Positions 42,767 through 55,367 of a DNA stretch of 64,000 bases are shown here, in pieces. How positions within the stretch are numbered: position 1 is the first letter of the stretch; every line of letters begins with the position of its first letter. A program made the translations under genes and the position numbers. The notes below the pieces were generated by a model. It searched no databases. It was not told where the DNA came from and saw only the letters and a list, made by a program, of their open reading frames with translations. Source of the DNA: Poa pratensis (taxonomy: Eukaryota > Streptophyta > Magnoliopsida > Poales > Poaceae); contig CAMZMU010000049.1 of NCBI GenBank assembly GCA_947311845.1, forward strand, positions 2,973,368 through 3,037,367, given 5' to 3'.

Positions 42767-43740
42767 TTGATGGTACGACATGTTTGCGTATGTCTCGATC
42801 GCGTTTCCCGTGAACATGTTACATGATCATCCATCGTATTTTGGGCATGTTTCTTGTTTGCGATGCTGCTTACTAGCAATGATCTATTTTCGGTCGCCCT
42901 GTAATATGTCACATCAACTAGAGGATAACTGAAAAGCAGCTAGTTGGTAATTGCATTTCCGGTCGCCCGTAATACATTGTTTACAATAATGCGACAACCG
43001 TTTCTGGGGTACTGTCGCATGTTACACTTTACTAGGGGATTAGCGCGGGCTCCGCCGTGCCCGTGGACGTGGAAGATTTTTTTTTTTTTGGGGGGATTTA
43101 ATCTGAAATTTGGCGAAGTTAGTTTGATTTGAATTCTTCTAACGATTGGAACGGCCGAATTTGAAGAGAATTTTAAAATTTAAAATACTCGAATTTAAAT
43201 TTTGATCGTATAGCGTATTTTGCGGAGTTGTTCGGGTTTAAATTCTTCTAGCGGTTGCAAGAATGGGCAAATTTGTACGGAATGTTGAAATTTAAATTTT
43301 TCGAATTCAAATTTAGATCGTATGTTGTAATTAGTTAGCATTTTTTTGTGATCGTTTTGATATATTTGTAATATTTTTGTGATGATTTTATTTGAAGTTA
43401 TTGAATTTGCATTTTTTTATTTTTTTTTCTAGATTTGTTTAAATAATCTAGTGGGGGGAAAAAACGGAAAAGCAAAGAAAAAAAAATATAGCGTATTTGG
43501 CGGAGTTGTTCGGGTTTAAATTCTTCTAGCGGTTGCAGGAATGGTCAAATTTGTACAGAATCTTGAAATTTAAAATATTCAAATTCAAATTTAGATTGTA
43601 TGGTGTAATTAGTTAGCATTTTTTTTGTGATCGGTGCGATGAATATATTTGAAGTTATTGAATTTGCATTTTTTTGTTTTTTTATAGATTTGTTTAAATA
43701 ATCTAGATGGAAAAAAAAAGCAAAAAAAAAATTCGAAAAA
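42767..43740. other. AT-rich region with a diverged direct repeat
   Basis: The block TAGCGTATTT.GCGGAGTTG, TTCGGGTTTAAATTCTTCTA, GCGGTTGCA.GAATGG, TTTGTTTAAATAATCTAG occurs at about 43210-43450 and again at 43488-43705. No coding sequence seen. Confidence 0.5.
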
Positions 43741-44575
43741 TCTGACAGGTAGGCCCCTGTGACGTCGCGCTGACGTCACAGGGTGGTGAATCTGGCCGGA
43801 GTGGCAGCGGCGGCGCCGTGCTCGCCGGCGACGCTCCGGCGGGCTCTGGGACGCGCGCGTCCGCGCGTTCGACGCGCCTGCGTGCGGGGATGCCGGAGGT
43901 GGCGGCGGCGCCGCCTAATTGTCACCGGAGCGTCGCCGCTGACTCGGGGAAGCGGCGGCGGACGGCGGGTTTGGCCGCGACGATTCCGGCGGCCACCGGG
44001 CCTCACGGCACGCCGTCGACGGCGAGGGTGGAGAAGGCGCCGCGGCGGAGCGGCTGGTGTACGGCGATTTGGCCGGGGAGGGCCGCAGCGGCGGCGCGCC
44101 GCGTCGGCGGCGGCGGCGCCGTGGACGACCGATTTGTAATGAAATTTGAATAATCTACCCTCGCCGTGGGGGAGAGACGAAGCTCTCAGGTGATTTTGCA
44201 AGAATGACCCCGATTTGTAATGAAATTGAGTTTAGGTCCTTCCGCAGTGTAAATTCTGGAGTTCGTGTGAATATGTGAAAGTGGAAGGGTTTATCTGTAA
44301 AATAGCCTGGCCACCGGGTGGGCGACCGGCTGACCGGCGCGCGACGGGCTGGTGACCGGTACACGCGTCGCGCGGCTATTGGTTTAAAATCAAGATGAAC
44401 AGTGTTCGGTTGAATTTGAGGCGACGTGGACTGATCCAGGCCGTCCGTCGCGTGGATCGGACGGCCAGGAATAGCCCGCGACGTGGAGGGCCTGAGAGGG
44501 AGCGGTTTGTTCAGCCTTTTATATATAGTAGAATTGGGGGCGCCTATTCTTAGCCCTGCGTCTCCAATAAGATTA
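43741..44575. other. GC-rich non-coding region, possible old LTR-element piece
   Basis: Starts with the palindrome-like TGACGTCGCGCTGACGTCACAGG. Long frames on both strands are Arg/Ala/Pro-rich artefacts of GC content. Style resembles retroelement leader/LTR sequence, but I found no LTR ends. Confidence 0.3.
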
Positions 44576-44579
44576 AAAA

Positions 44580-46540
44580 AAATCAAAATATTTGAACAAA
44601 ATTTGGAAGCATTTTTAAATTTGGAACCATTTTAAATTCGAAACTATTTTTAAATTTGGAACCATTTTCCAAATGGAACCATTTTTTTTAGTTTGGAACC
44701 ATTTTAAATTCGGAACCTTTTTAAAATTTGGAACCAGTTTCCAAATGGAACCATTTTTTTCATTTGGAACCATTTTAAAGTCGAAACCATTTTTAAATTT
44801 GGAACCATTTTCAAAAATTTGAAACCATTTTTAAATTTGGAACCATTTTACAAATGAAACCATTTTTTTAATTTGGAACCATTTTTTAATTTGGAACCTT
44901 TTTTTAATTTGGAACCATTTTAAATTTGGAACCATTTTTAAATTTGGAACCATTTTCCAAATGGAACCATTTTTTTAATTCGGAACCATTTTTAAATTCG
45001 GAATCATTTTCCAAATGGAACCATTTTTTAATTTGGAACCATTTTTAATTTGGAACCATTTTAAATTCGGAACCATTTTTAAATTTGGAACCATTTTTTT
45101 ATTTGGAAGCATTTTTAATTCGGAACCATTTTTAAATTTAAAACCATTTTCCAAATGGAACCATTTTAAATTTGGGACCATTTTTTGATTTGGAACCATT
45201 TTAAATTCGGAACCATTTTCTAAATGGAACCATTTTTTTAATTTGGAACCATTTTTTAATTTGGAACCATTTTAAATTCGGAACCATTTTTAAATTTGGA
45301 ACCATTTTCCAAATGGAATCATTTTTTTAATTCGGAACCATTTTTAAATTTGGAACCATTTTCCAAATGGAACCATTTTTTTAATTTGGAACCATTTTTA
45401 AATTTGGAACCATTTTAAATGCGGAACCATTTTCAAATTTGGAACCATTTTCCAAATGGAACCATTTTTTAATTTGGAATTTGAAACCATTTTCAAAATG
45501 GAACCATTTAAAAAATGAACAATTTTTAAATTGGAATCATTTTTAAATTTGGAATCATTTTAAATCTGGAACCATTTTAAAAATTGGAACCATTTTAAAT
45601 TGCGGAACCAATTTTAAAATCATGAACCAAATTTAAAAATCAGAACCATTTTTTAAGTCGGAACCATTTTCAAAAAATGGAACCATTTTCAAATATCGGG
45701 AACCATTTTAAAAATTCAGAACCATTTTCAAAAATCGGGAACCATTTTCAAATCGGAACCATTTTTTAAGTCGGAACTATTTTAAAAAACAGGAACCATT
45801 ATTCACCCTTTTCAAAAATCGGGACCCATTTTAAAAAATCAGAACCATTTTCAAAAATTGGGAACCATGTTTAAAAATCGGAACCATTTTGAGACACGAA
45901 AGTTGGATGTTTTTATTTGTTGTTTCTTGTCTAATTTTGGCGGGGGGGGGGAGACCTTTTTCCAGTAAACCATATATGCTGGATGAACCATAACTAATAT
46001 TAAACCGTATATGCTTATTAACCAATAAAATGATGTGGAAGCAAAATAAAAAATTGCACCAAAAATTAAGGACGACCAAAAATAATGTTCTACACTGTGC
46101 GATGATTTTCAAAATCGGAACCATTTTAACAATCGGAACCATTTTTCAAAATCGGAAACCATTTTTAAAAATCGGAACCATTTTCACCTATTTCAAAAAT
46201 GGGAACCATTTTTAAAATCGGAACCATTTTCAAGTCGGAAACCATTTTTTGAGAATCGGATCCATTTTCAAAAATCGGAACCATTTTTTACCATTTTCAA
46301 AAATCAGGAATGATTTTTTTAAATCGAAACCATTTAAAAAATCGGAGCAAATTTTTAAAAATCGGAACCATTTTTTAAGTCGGAAATATTTTCAAAAAAT
46401 GGAACCATTTTTAAAAATCAGGAACCGTTTAAAAAAATTCAGAACCATTTTCAAAAATTAGGAACCATTTTTAAAATCGGAACAATTTTTTGAGTCGGAA
46501 CCATTTTAAAAAACTGGAACCATTTTTTGAAATTAAAGGG
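44580..46540. repeat. Minisatellite of GGAACCATTTT units, about 2 kb
   Basis: Roughly 90 variants of (A)TTTGGAACCATTTT / TTCGGAACCATTTT at 14-20 bp spacing, with higher-order blocks of about 75-100 bp. The unit drifts to AATCGGAACCATTTT in the right half. A unique stretch (about 45890-46105, with a run of 10 G) interrupts it. Frames inside only repeat MVPN/NGSK-like strings. Confidence 0.95.
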
Positions 46541-47060
46541 TAAACAAAAAAGATGTGAAGACCTATGCGGCTTGTAAAAAAAGCTCTATTGTCTAGTGCG
46601 AGGGGTGACAGAAAGTCTAGAAGAAAGAGATAAAGCCCCAACTAAATCCCTGCCAACATGCACGGTAAAAAACTAGGGGTGGGGTGGGTAGGGGGGAGGG
46701 GAAGTGTTCTTCGGGGGAAAATGAGTGTGTAAAAAGGAAACATAGGTGGTGAATCAGGGGAAGTTTAGATGTCGCGAAAAATAGTTATAATCAAAAACCG
46801 AAAAAATTCAGGTTCAAAAACATGAATGTCTAAAAAAACTGAATAGAAAAGTTCAGTAGGAGCTACTCCTGAAAAATGGTACCAAAATTACTTATATGCA
46901 CATATTAGTTTTGTCTATGTTTGATTTGTCACGATGTCAACCCCAGAAAAAAGTTACTCAGTATAACAGTACAACAGTGTACATCAGTGAGGTGTCACAG
47001 AAAAGCATCTCGGCAACCTAGTTTTGCCAACCAAACAAAGTATACTTCTACATTTATATG
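46541..47060. other. Unassigned region
   Basis: AT-rich with a G-rich patch (46676-46702). I see no gene or repeat. Confidence 0.4.
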
Positions 47061-47084
47061 AAACAAAAGTAGCCATCAGATGTA

Positions 47085-48240
47085 GCAGGACCTACATCCT
47101 CTTCTTCTTCTTTAGAGCATCGCGTCGCTTCAACCATGTTGTGAGTTTCAACCAGATTGTCAATCCAACATAAAACACATTTGTTGGGGGGGGGGGGGGG
47201 GGGGGGGGGGGAGGGGGAACTAACGAGATAATTAATTTGTTTTTAATGAGAAAACTAACCCATTTTGTTGCTGAGGATAATCTGGTGCGTTATACTTCTT
47301 AAAGTTCTCAAAGTCCTTACATTGTATACCCAACTGGTGGAAAACAGTGCTCAGGTTCTTGGCCTAAAAAAAATAAGGACACTAAGTGTTACTATAGATG
47401 AATTATAAAACAACCTTAGTTTGACGAAAACAACAAAAACTAAAAAGGGGTCAAGTTTTTAAGAAAGGTACCAAGTTTTGAAGAGTTTCTTTCTCTCTCT
47501 CTCGTCTTTTGTTTTTACTTAATGAGTCAAAAAAAAGTTGAGAGTGTTATACAATGAGTTGACACAAGCAAGAGTCCAATGGTTGTTCTCTACTATAGGA
47601 AAATTCATCTGTTTTTCATAATAGAAAAAAATATGAAAATGATGAAATAATAAACTGTAGTGATGGAAAGGTAAGATTAGAAACAGTAACAAAATCAATG
47701 GTTTCTAAGTTGACTTCCTTACTGATCCTTGAAGACAGAACTAGGGTCTTTTATCAACTTTCCCTGGTAAAAAATAAAACAGAAGACAAATTATTAAGTA
47801 GTTGAAGTAAACAAAGCAGTATAGAACTTAAAAATAATAAAAAAGAGTGTTGTAGAATTCATAAGTGCGGCGTACGCGATGAATCATGTGACTTACAGTC
47901 AGGAAAGGTGAGAATGAATACTTCCTCACATTGCACTTTGCTGATCCCAGATCATTAGGCTCAAGATTTAAAAACTTCACATGGGCGCACATAGCATCAT
48001 CAACGACATGACCACGAGCTTTGTACGATGCATAAAAATGATCATACGACACATGGGAATCTTTCAATTTTATGAAACCAAAAATTGCATTGGCCAAGTC
48101 CTTGTAGAACATGAATGACTTGGACTTGTGTCTAAAAATACCCTCAGAACCATAAGAAATGTGATCAATAACCCACTGAATAAGTGGCATTTGTACCATC
48201 AGGTGGTCAGGAAGGTCCACTTCCATCACAACATCTTCTG
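47085..48240 (-). pseudogene. Possible ULP1-like (C48) protease gene remnant
   Basis: Minus-strand exons can be read at 47897-48240 (MEVDLPDHLMVQMPLIQWVI, HKSKSFMFYKDLANAIFGFI, VVDDAMCAHVKFLNLEPNDL, YSFSPFLT; donor GTAAGT), about 47723-47767 (GKLIKDPSSVFKD) and about 47259-47365 (KNLSTVFHQLGIQCKDFENF, NAPDYPQQQNG). PDYPQQQNG is how ULP1-type SUMO proteases read just before the catalytic DCG, but here the next readable exon (47150, LTIWLKLTTWLKRRDALKKK) lacks DCG. The catalytic end is thus missing or mis-spliced, and a 26-G run lies in that intron. Assignment is tentative. Confidence 0.4.
47186..47211 (+). repeat. Run of 26 G
   Basis: An uninterrupted 26-base G run, then A and five more G. 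It can form a G-quadruplex and its length is uncertain in sequencing. Confidence 0.9.
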
Positions 48241-48250
48241 TAGAAAACAT

Positions 48251-49516
48251 AAAAGAACATTAATCCACTTGAGAGAAAAAATGCTACAATACATAGAAAA
48301 GTGGTTGACAAACGAAAAATAGCTAGAAATTAAAAATAATAATAACATAAATACATCTCCTTGTAGCACATAAAACAGCATGTGAAAAAAATAGAGTTAT
48401 TGTCCCAAAAACCTTCCACTATGCACCACGCATGCCTCAAAAATGGAGTAATTCCTCAAATGCAATGTCTGACCAAAAAATATATATTACCACACTAAAA
48501 ATTGACACAGGACCAACTACATACCAACCAAAAAAAGTGTAGAACATCTAATAAAAGGACAGATCAGTTGTGACGACAAGTTATACCTCCATGGCTACAA
48601 AAAAGTTAGAAAACATATGTAGTTACTCTAGGAAACATGGTTAAAAACATGGTGGCCAACACTGAAACATGGTTAAAAGACAGATCAGTTGTGAGGGCAA
48701 GTTATACTCCAACTAAAGCTACACTTAGAAACATGGTGGCTAACACTAAAAACCGCGTAAAAAAAGCTTTGGAAACACTAGATCGCGTCATATTAGATGA
48801 TGATTAGAACTACAAAAATCTAGATCACGGCACAAAATGAACACAGTACGGGAAAACCCTAGCAGCAACATGAAGCGATTGGAACATGTAAAAACACAAA
48901 AACGAGATCCCCGTGATGGACATGGATACGGGGAGAGAGCCACGAACCTTGGGCCGCCATCAGTGGTGCCAAAGAAGAAGAACGGCAACGTGAAGTTACC
49001 GAATCTAGCTCCACGAATCAGGGAGGAAGAAGAAAGCAGTGCCCCGTGCCCCGCCCCCGAGCAGAAAACAGATCGCCGCCTCTCGCTGTCGAAGAAGAAG
49101 GACGACAACGGATCTAGCTCGTGGAATCGGGGAGTGAGCAGAAGCAGAGCGCCGCCGCCGAGCTGAAGCAGAGCGTCGGAAAGAAAGTGAGGAAGAAAAG
49201 ACCTGACGAACCCAGAAGAAGAAGGCAAATCAGACCTGTCGGTGAGGATGCAGTGATGAAGAAGAATGAACTCAGCGCCGCCCCTGCCCACGAAACAGGT
49301 CGCCGGCCACGGTCAAGAAGCAGTGCGCCGACCCCTACCCTCGCGGGACAAGAAGACGTGAGCCGCACCCGCGAGTCAGATGCAATGAGGAAGAAGAAGA
49401 AAAAACTCCACTTATCCCTTCAGACGAAACGTAACTGGGCCAAGCCCATTAATTAGTCGGTTGGGGGTACGCGGAGGGAAACAACCATCGCGGTACGCGA
49501 TGTATAGGTTTTCCCT
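48251..49516. other. Non-coding / 5' region upstream of the ULP1-like remnant
   Basis: AT-rich to 48780, then GC-richer. Long frames on both strands (48788-49456) are Ser/Lys/Glu- or Phe/Leu-rich without family resemblance. It could be a 5' leader of the minus-strand remnant. Confidence 0.35.
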
Positions 49517-50820
49517 CATATAGGAGCACCCGGTGGCTCAGGCGGTGACTATTCACTAGCTTGCTCGCGTGGGTGTTGGACATTTGAAGTGGACAAATGG
49601 ACCAGTAAGTGGGTTGGCCTACAAGATATTTCTATTCGGGCTTTCCTATATTGGTTATCTGTTTTCTCTACTCTCTGGTCTAAAAATTGTCGGTAGTTGT
49701 ATCACAAACTTGTACCGAATCAGCTGATCTATAGCGTCACTTATACCAGATCGGAGGGAGTGGTGAAAATCGAACTGCCTTTTTGTGAAGAAAACTCAAA
49801 CTGTTTTTAGGAAAATCGACTATAAATACATAAAATTTCAGAGGACTCAGGTGTAACAAACTATGTTTTTCTTTTTCTTGGTTCCATTTTAGTTGATTTT
49901 TATTTACCATGGTTCTCACATTTTCCACCAATAAGATTTTTTCGGCATCTTGATAATAATTGAACTCTCTAGCGACATAATTAAATATTTTTAACATTTT
50001 TCCATTTTGTTGGTCTATGTATCTGTCTTCACTCAAATATTAGCCTATTTGGCATTATCAGAAGTACCCACTTCAAGCCAGTGATTGAAGTTAGCTTATT
50101 TCATTTCATAGAGGGACATGCACGGAGAAGACACGAGTTTATTTAGAAAAAACGCTTTAAAATCATATCGATTCATCGATAAGTCGAAAGAGAGCCCTAG
50201 CTTTTTGAAAAATTCAAAATCTCGGTTTCAAAGTTTTCAAAATTTTGAACAGAAATCCTAGACGTAGATAATGTAGAAATCCATCCGTGAGCAAATACAA
50301 ATACAAAAATTTGTATTCTAAGCTAAACAAAAATAACAAGTCTGACAAAATTAATTTTTTCAAATTGAGCACCGTAGCCGCACCCAGATCCCCATCTTTT
50401 TTATTTTTGCTCATTTTAGAATATTAATCGTATTGGCTTCTTGCATCCCGCAGAATTCATCATTATGTACACACAGAAATATTTTCTGAATTTTTTGGAA
50501 ACTTATAAATGCCATTTTTTCAAAAAACAAATCTCCATAGACCCTAAGCTCCAAAACAACGCACTTCATTCCTTATCAAGCCGTACATAACCATTATTCG
50601 GCCTTTCACGTTATTTTATTTATTTATTAATACGGTGCTCTTCCCCATTGTCGGTCGCAAACTACCTCCACCATCCTTTTTGTCTGCTAAGAATCATGCC
50701 ATGGTATCCTCCTTGTGTAAAACCATTGCCCTCCACCCTCCCCAAGCCTTTGAGCGCCGGTGCCACCACCAACTCTTATGCTCCTTCTACGTTGAGAGAC
50801 AAGACAAGACAATATAGACA
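49517..50820. repeat. Non-coding repeat copy C
   Basis: Uninterrupted version of repeat B with the additional 330-bp block (GAACTGCCTTTTTGTGAAGA...) shared with copy A. It ends at GACAAGACAAGACAATATAG, where the Copia-derived sequence begins. Confidence 0.8.
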
Positions 50821-50838
50821 ATATAGGAAGAGCTGACC

Positions 50839-53359
50839 ATGGCAACTCGGGAGGAGTTGGCCACCCGGCTCCAGCAGCCGGGAGTGTCGGGTCGCAAGGA
50901 CTCGACAACCTCGTCGGGTGGAGAGCACCTGACATCCTCGTCGAGTGGAGAGCACTCGACTGCGCCAGCTCGCAAGGAGCTGGCTGATCCGACTCGCAAG
51001 GAGCCGGTCCTCCTCATGCTAGAGGAGAAGGCGCAGGTGAACCTGGCGCAAGAGGGGGACGCCAAGAAGGGCGTCTGGTACCTCGACTCGGGCGCCACCA
51101 ATCACATGACTGGTGACCGCGCCGCGTTCGCGGAACTCGACACAAGCATCATTGGAACTGTAAAGTTCGGTGATGGCTCACGAGTCGAAATCTACGGGCA
51201 AGGGACGGTGCTCTTCGTCTGCAAGTCAGGCGAGCATCGGGCCGTCACCGGGGTGTACTTCATACCCCGGCTGAACACGCAGATCATCAGCCTGGGCCAG
51301 TTCGACGAGAACGGCTGCCAGGTGTTGATCGAGGATGGGATCCTTCGAGTGCGTCATAGGGAGCGGCTGCTCCTGATCAAGGTCAGGCGAGAGCTGAACC
51401 GGATGTACAAGCTGCACGCGCGAGTCGCGCAGCCAGTGTGCCTAGTCGTGGGCACTGGCGACGACCCGGCGTGGACTTGGCATGCGCGGTTCGGGCACCT
51501 CAACTTCGACAGCTTGCGCCGACTGGCGAAGGGCGAGATGGTGCGTGGCCTCCCTCTGCTGGAGCACGTGAACCAACTCTGCGACGCCTGCCTAGCAGGG
51601 AAGCAGAGGCGAGCCCCATTCGCAAAGCAAGCGAAGTTCCGGGCGAAGGAGCGACTCGAGTTGGTCCATGGCGACATCTGCGGGCCGATCACCCCGGCCA
51701 CACCAAGTGGGAAGAGGTACTTCCTCCTGCTGGTGGACGACCTGTCGCGGTACATGTGGCTCGCCCTTCTCTTGACGAAGGACGAGGCCGCAGCCACAAT
51801 CATTCGACTCCAGGCGGAAGCCGAAGCAGAAACAGGCTGCAAGCTGCGCACGCTGCGCACGGATCGCGGAGGCGAGTTCACCTCCGGGTCCTTCACAGCA
51901 TACTGCGCTGAGCTCGGGATGGAGCGTCACCTGACGGCTCCGTACTCCCGCAGCAGAATGGCGTCGTGGAGCGACGCAACCAGACGATTGTGGGCATGGC
52001 CCGCAGTCTGTTGAAGGCCAAGAAGGTACCCGGAGAATTCTGGGGTGAGGCAGTGACAACGGCCGTGTTCATCTTGAACAGGTCGCCAACCAAGAGCGTG
52101 GACGGGATGACGCCGTTCGAGTCCTGGCATGGCCGCAAGCCGAATGTGAGCTTCATGCGCACGTTCGGGTGCGTGGTGCATGTCAGAGAGACGCGCCCCG
52201 GGCTGAAGAAGCTCGACGACCGGAGCAGGCCGATGATCTTCGTCGGGTACCAACCTGGGACGAAGGGTTATCGGGCCTATGACCCGGTGACTAACCGCGT
52301 GACCATCACTCGAGATGCCGTGTTCGACGAGAACGCGAGCTGGGACTGGAGTTCGCCGGACACTCTGGTGAACACCTTCGGAGTCGACACATTCGCAGTC
52401 GAACACATGGTGTTCGAGCCGCAATCAACTTCGAGTGACGGGAGTGCGGGTCCAGCACCCGACTCGCCGACTCCAGACTCGCCAACTCCAGGAGTGGGGA
52501 GTGCATCCCCAGCTGGTTCTCCAACAACACCGGAGCACCCGACAGCCGAGTCTTCGACTGCGGCTGTCTCAGGCGTCGAGTTCGTCACGCCACCCTCGAG
52601 GTACTCAGGTATGCTCGATGGTAAAGACGACATGAGCTTCGACCACCGGTTCCGCACTCTGCAGAACGTGCTCGAAGTGGGTTCGGCCGTTGAGCCGGAC
52701 GAGGAGCTCCACTATCTCGCCTCCGAAGAGCCAGGCTCGTTCGAAGAGGCGAAGGTGCATGCCAGCTGGAGGCAGGCGATGCAAGAGGAGCTGGAGGCCA
52801 TCGAGTCCAATTCGACTTGGAGGCTGGCCACCTTGCCACCAGGTCACCGCGCGATCGGCCTGAAGTGGGTGTACAAGGTGAAGAAGGATGCGCATGGCAC
52901 AGTCCTTAAGCACAAGGCTCGCCTGGTGGCGAAGGGCTACGTGCAGCGGCACGGGGTCGACTACGACGAGGTTTTCGCACCGTGGCCCGTCTCGAGTCCG
53001 TCAGGCTACTGCTAGCCGTGGCTGCGAGTGCGGGGTGGGACGTCCACCACATGGACGTCAAGTCAGCCTTCCTCAACGGCGAGTTGGAGGAAGAGGTGTA
53101 TGTGCAGCAGCCAACCGGCTTCGCTGCAAAGGGGAAGGAGCACCTGGTGCTTCGACTCAGCAAGGCGCTCTACGGCCTCAAGCAGGCGCCAAGGGCATGG
53201 AACACCAAGCTCGATGCATGCCTCGTCAAGCTCGACTTCGCAAGATGCGAGTCGGAGCATGGCATGTACGCGCGAGGAGCGACTCCGAACCGGCTCTTAG
53301 TCGGTGTTTACGTCGACGACTTGGTGATCACAGGCTCGGATTCCAGCGACATCGACAGA
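50839..53359 (+). pseudogene. Ty1/Copia pol, first part: protease, integrase, start of RT
   Basis: From ATG 50839: aspartic protease YLDSGATNHM (active D83), GAG-pre-integrase with HHCC zinc finger (WHARFGHLNF ... LCDACLAGKQRRAPF), integrase core (LVHGDICGPI; TLRTDRGGEFTSGSF), then a 1-base deletion near 51950 (YSRSR for YS-PQQNG), continuing in the next frame as GVVERRNQTIVGMARSLLKA to RT (EAIESNSTWRLATLPPGHRA; IGLKWVYKVKKDAHG). A second 1-base loss near 52980 (APWPV for APVAR) shifts to RLESVRLLLAVAA, DVKSAFLNGELEEEVYVQQP, and the catalytic LLVGVYVDDLVITG. gag and 5' LTR are missing; repeat C abuts at about 50820. The gene is cut at 53359 by the 9.4-kb CACTA. Confidence 0.92.
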
Positions 53360-54019
53360 CACTACAAGAAATATGCTCACTAGTGACTCACCATATTGGT
53401 CATTGAATGGTCACGTAGTATCATTTGTGACCAAAAACATTTGGTCGAAAGCTGGCGGTCACAAACGAACGTACGTGACCATTTGGGTGCAATGGTCATA
53501 GACGTTCATGACTAAAATAAAGGGTCATAAGTGTTATGACCAATTGTTTTGGTCACCTGCTATCTGGCATGTCCACGTCAGATCCGACGTGGCGTGGCTG
53601 ACGTGGCAAAAATGGTGACCAATTTAAATGGTCATACAGCAGAATCAGCCCAGCCCAATTCTGATGACTACATGGGCCAAGCCCAATACTTAGCGTTTTG
53701 TTTTGGGCCGTAGTTTTTTTTTCTTTTTTGCAGGTGGGTCCCAATTGTCAGTTCTGTCATGTGGGTCCTAATTGGCAGGTACTGATTACTTGGTCCCACT
53801 AGCATGAGTCCCAATGGTCAGGTTCTGGGCAGTGGGTCCCAACGGTCAAGGGACAGGGACCCAATGGTCAGGTTCTCTTGAGTCGGACCTAATTGTTCAG
53901 TCAAAATTTCCATATTTCAATTTGACAGTATATAAATAACCAGTCTTTAAATTGACAGACTGAAACAATCAAAATATTTTAAATAACACTAGCCAGATCC
54001 AATATGGAGCTTCTGCTCT

Positions 54020-55364
54020 CACTACTAGGAAACTGCCTTTCTATGGAAATGAATTTTGTGGCGCACCCAAGTGCCCATGCGCCACAAAAAAAGATTCTGT
54101 GGCGCACCCAATCTGGTGCGCCACAGAAAGATGGAATTCTGTGGCGCACGAAAAACACATGCGCCACAGAAATGTGTATTTCTGTGGCGCATCTGACCGC
54201 ATGCGCCACAGAAATGCGCATTCTGTGGCGCATGCGGTCAGATGCGCCACAGAAATACACATTTCTGTGGCGCATGTAGACAGATGCGCCACAGAAATGC
54301 ACATCCCAGATATTTTCAAATCTGAGATCCATTTTCTCTCTCTTTCTTCTCTTGGTCAAACCACACCCCCACCTCTCTCTTCTCTTTCCTCTCTCCCGCA
54401 TGTGAGGTGAGCTCACCCTCTGCCTCGATCCCCTTTCTTCCCCCTGCCTCGCGCTCCCGCCCGCCACCGCGCCCCCACTTCTCCCTCCACACCACCGCGC
54501 TCCCGCCCGCCGGGGACGCCGCCCACCCGCCGCAGCACCACCACGACGGCGCGGGGACGACATCTCCAGGCCCAAGTTCGCCCCCGCCGGCCGCGGCTAC
54601 GCCGACCTCGACCCCGCCGGCGTCGTCATGCGCGCCACCTACGCCCACGTCGGCAACGATTGCCCGCCCTACCTCCTCTACCTCGACCGCGCCCGCAACG
54701 AGCTCGTCCTCGCCGTCCGCGGCCTCAACCTCGTCCGCAACGCCGACTACAAGGTATCCACCCACCCACCCGTCCTCAATTCCCTATTCGGATCTCCGCC
54801 CGCGCTGACCGCGCCGCCCGCTCGGTCTGCAGGTCCTCATGGACAACAAGCTGGGGCAGCAGATGTTCGACGGCGGCTACGTGCACTACGGCCTGCTCAA
54901 GTCGGCGCAGTTCATCCTGGAGAAGGAGACGGACACGCTGCGGGACCTGCTGCGGCAGCAAGGCCCGGACTGCAGGCTCGTCTTCGCGGGCAAGCTCGGC
55001 TTCTTCTCCGACATGGGCGGCGGCAACCCGTCGACGCCGGCGCTGCGGTGCCGCACGAAGCCGACGCCGGCGCTTGGCCTCGGTCAGGGAGGTGGACGCG
55101 CAGCACAAGGACATGCACGCGCAGCTCCGGGCCTGACGCCGACGACCAAGGTGGCCGCGGTGGCTGGCATTTTTTTTTAAACCTAAAAAAACACATTCTG
55201 TGGCGCATGGCTGCTATGTGCGCCACAAAAGTCCGGATTTCTGTGGCGCACCTGGGATGCGCCACAGAATGTTGATTTTTGTGGCGTGATGTCTGTGGCG
55301 CACCGCCCATGCGCCACAGAATAACCAAAATGGTGCGCCACTAAAATGCATTTCCCTACTAGTG
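54020..55364. mobile_element. Nested 1.35-kb CACTA with captured lipase fragment
   Basis: Starts CACTACTAGGAAACTGCC, ends (inverse) CATTTCCCTACTAGTG; 3-bp duplication TCT at 54017-54019 and 55365-55367. Subterminal repeats TTCTGTGGCGCA/TGCGCCACAGAA occur about 16 times on the left (54050-54300) and 8 on the right (55195-55340). The middle is host-gene sequence instead of transposase. Confidence 0.93.
54568..54991 (+). pseudogene. Captured class-3 lipase (calmodulin-binding HSP-type) fragment
   Basis: Two exons with the host intron retained: 54568-54753 (RPKFAPAGRGYADLDPAGVV, MRATYAHVGNDCPPYLLYLD, RARNELVLAVRGLNLVRNAD) and 54833-54991 (VLMDNKLGQQMFDGGYVHYG, LLKSAQFILEKETDTLRDLL, RLVFAG). The intron 54754-54832 has GT..TGCAG. 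The match with plant Lipase_3 proteins stops at RLVFAG, immediately before the expected HSLGxG nucleophile elbow, so no active lipase can result. Behind it another unrelated GC-rich piece follows (to 55135, ASVREVDAQHKDMHAQLRA then stop), possibly a second captured fragment. Confidence 0.75.
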
Positions 55365-55367
55365 TCT

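Noticed and set aside
43776..44201. 141-codon minus-strand frame
   Set aside because: Arg/Pro-rich and mirrored by equally long plus-strand frames; no motif.
48788..49456. Overlapping frames of 167 (minus) and 109-111 (plus) codons
   Set aside because: Compositional; Ser/Phe/Leu on one strand and Lys/Glu on the other, no recognisable domain.
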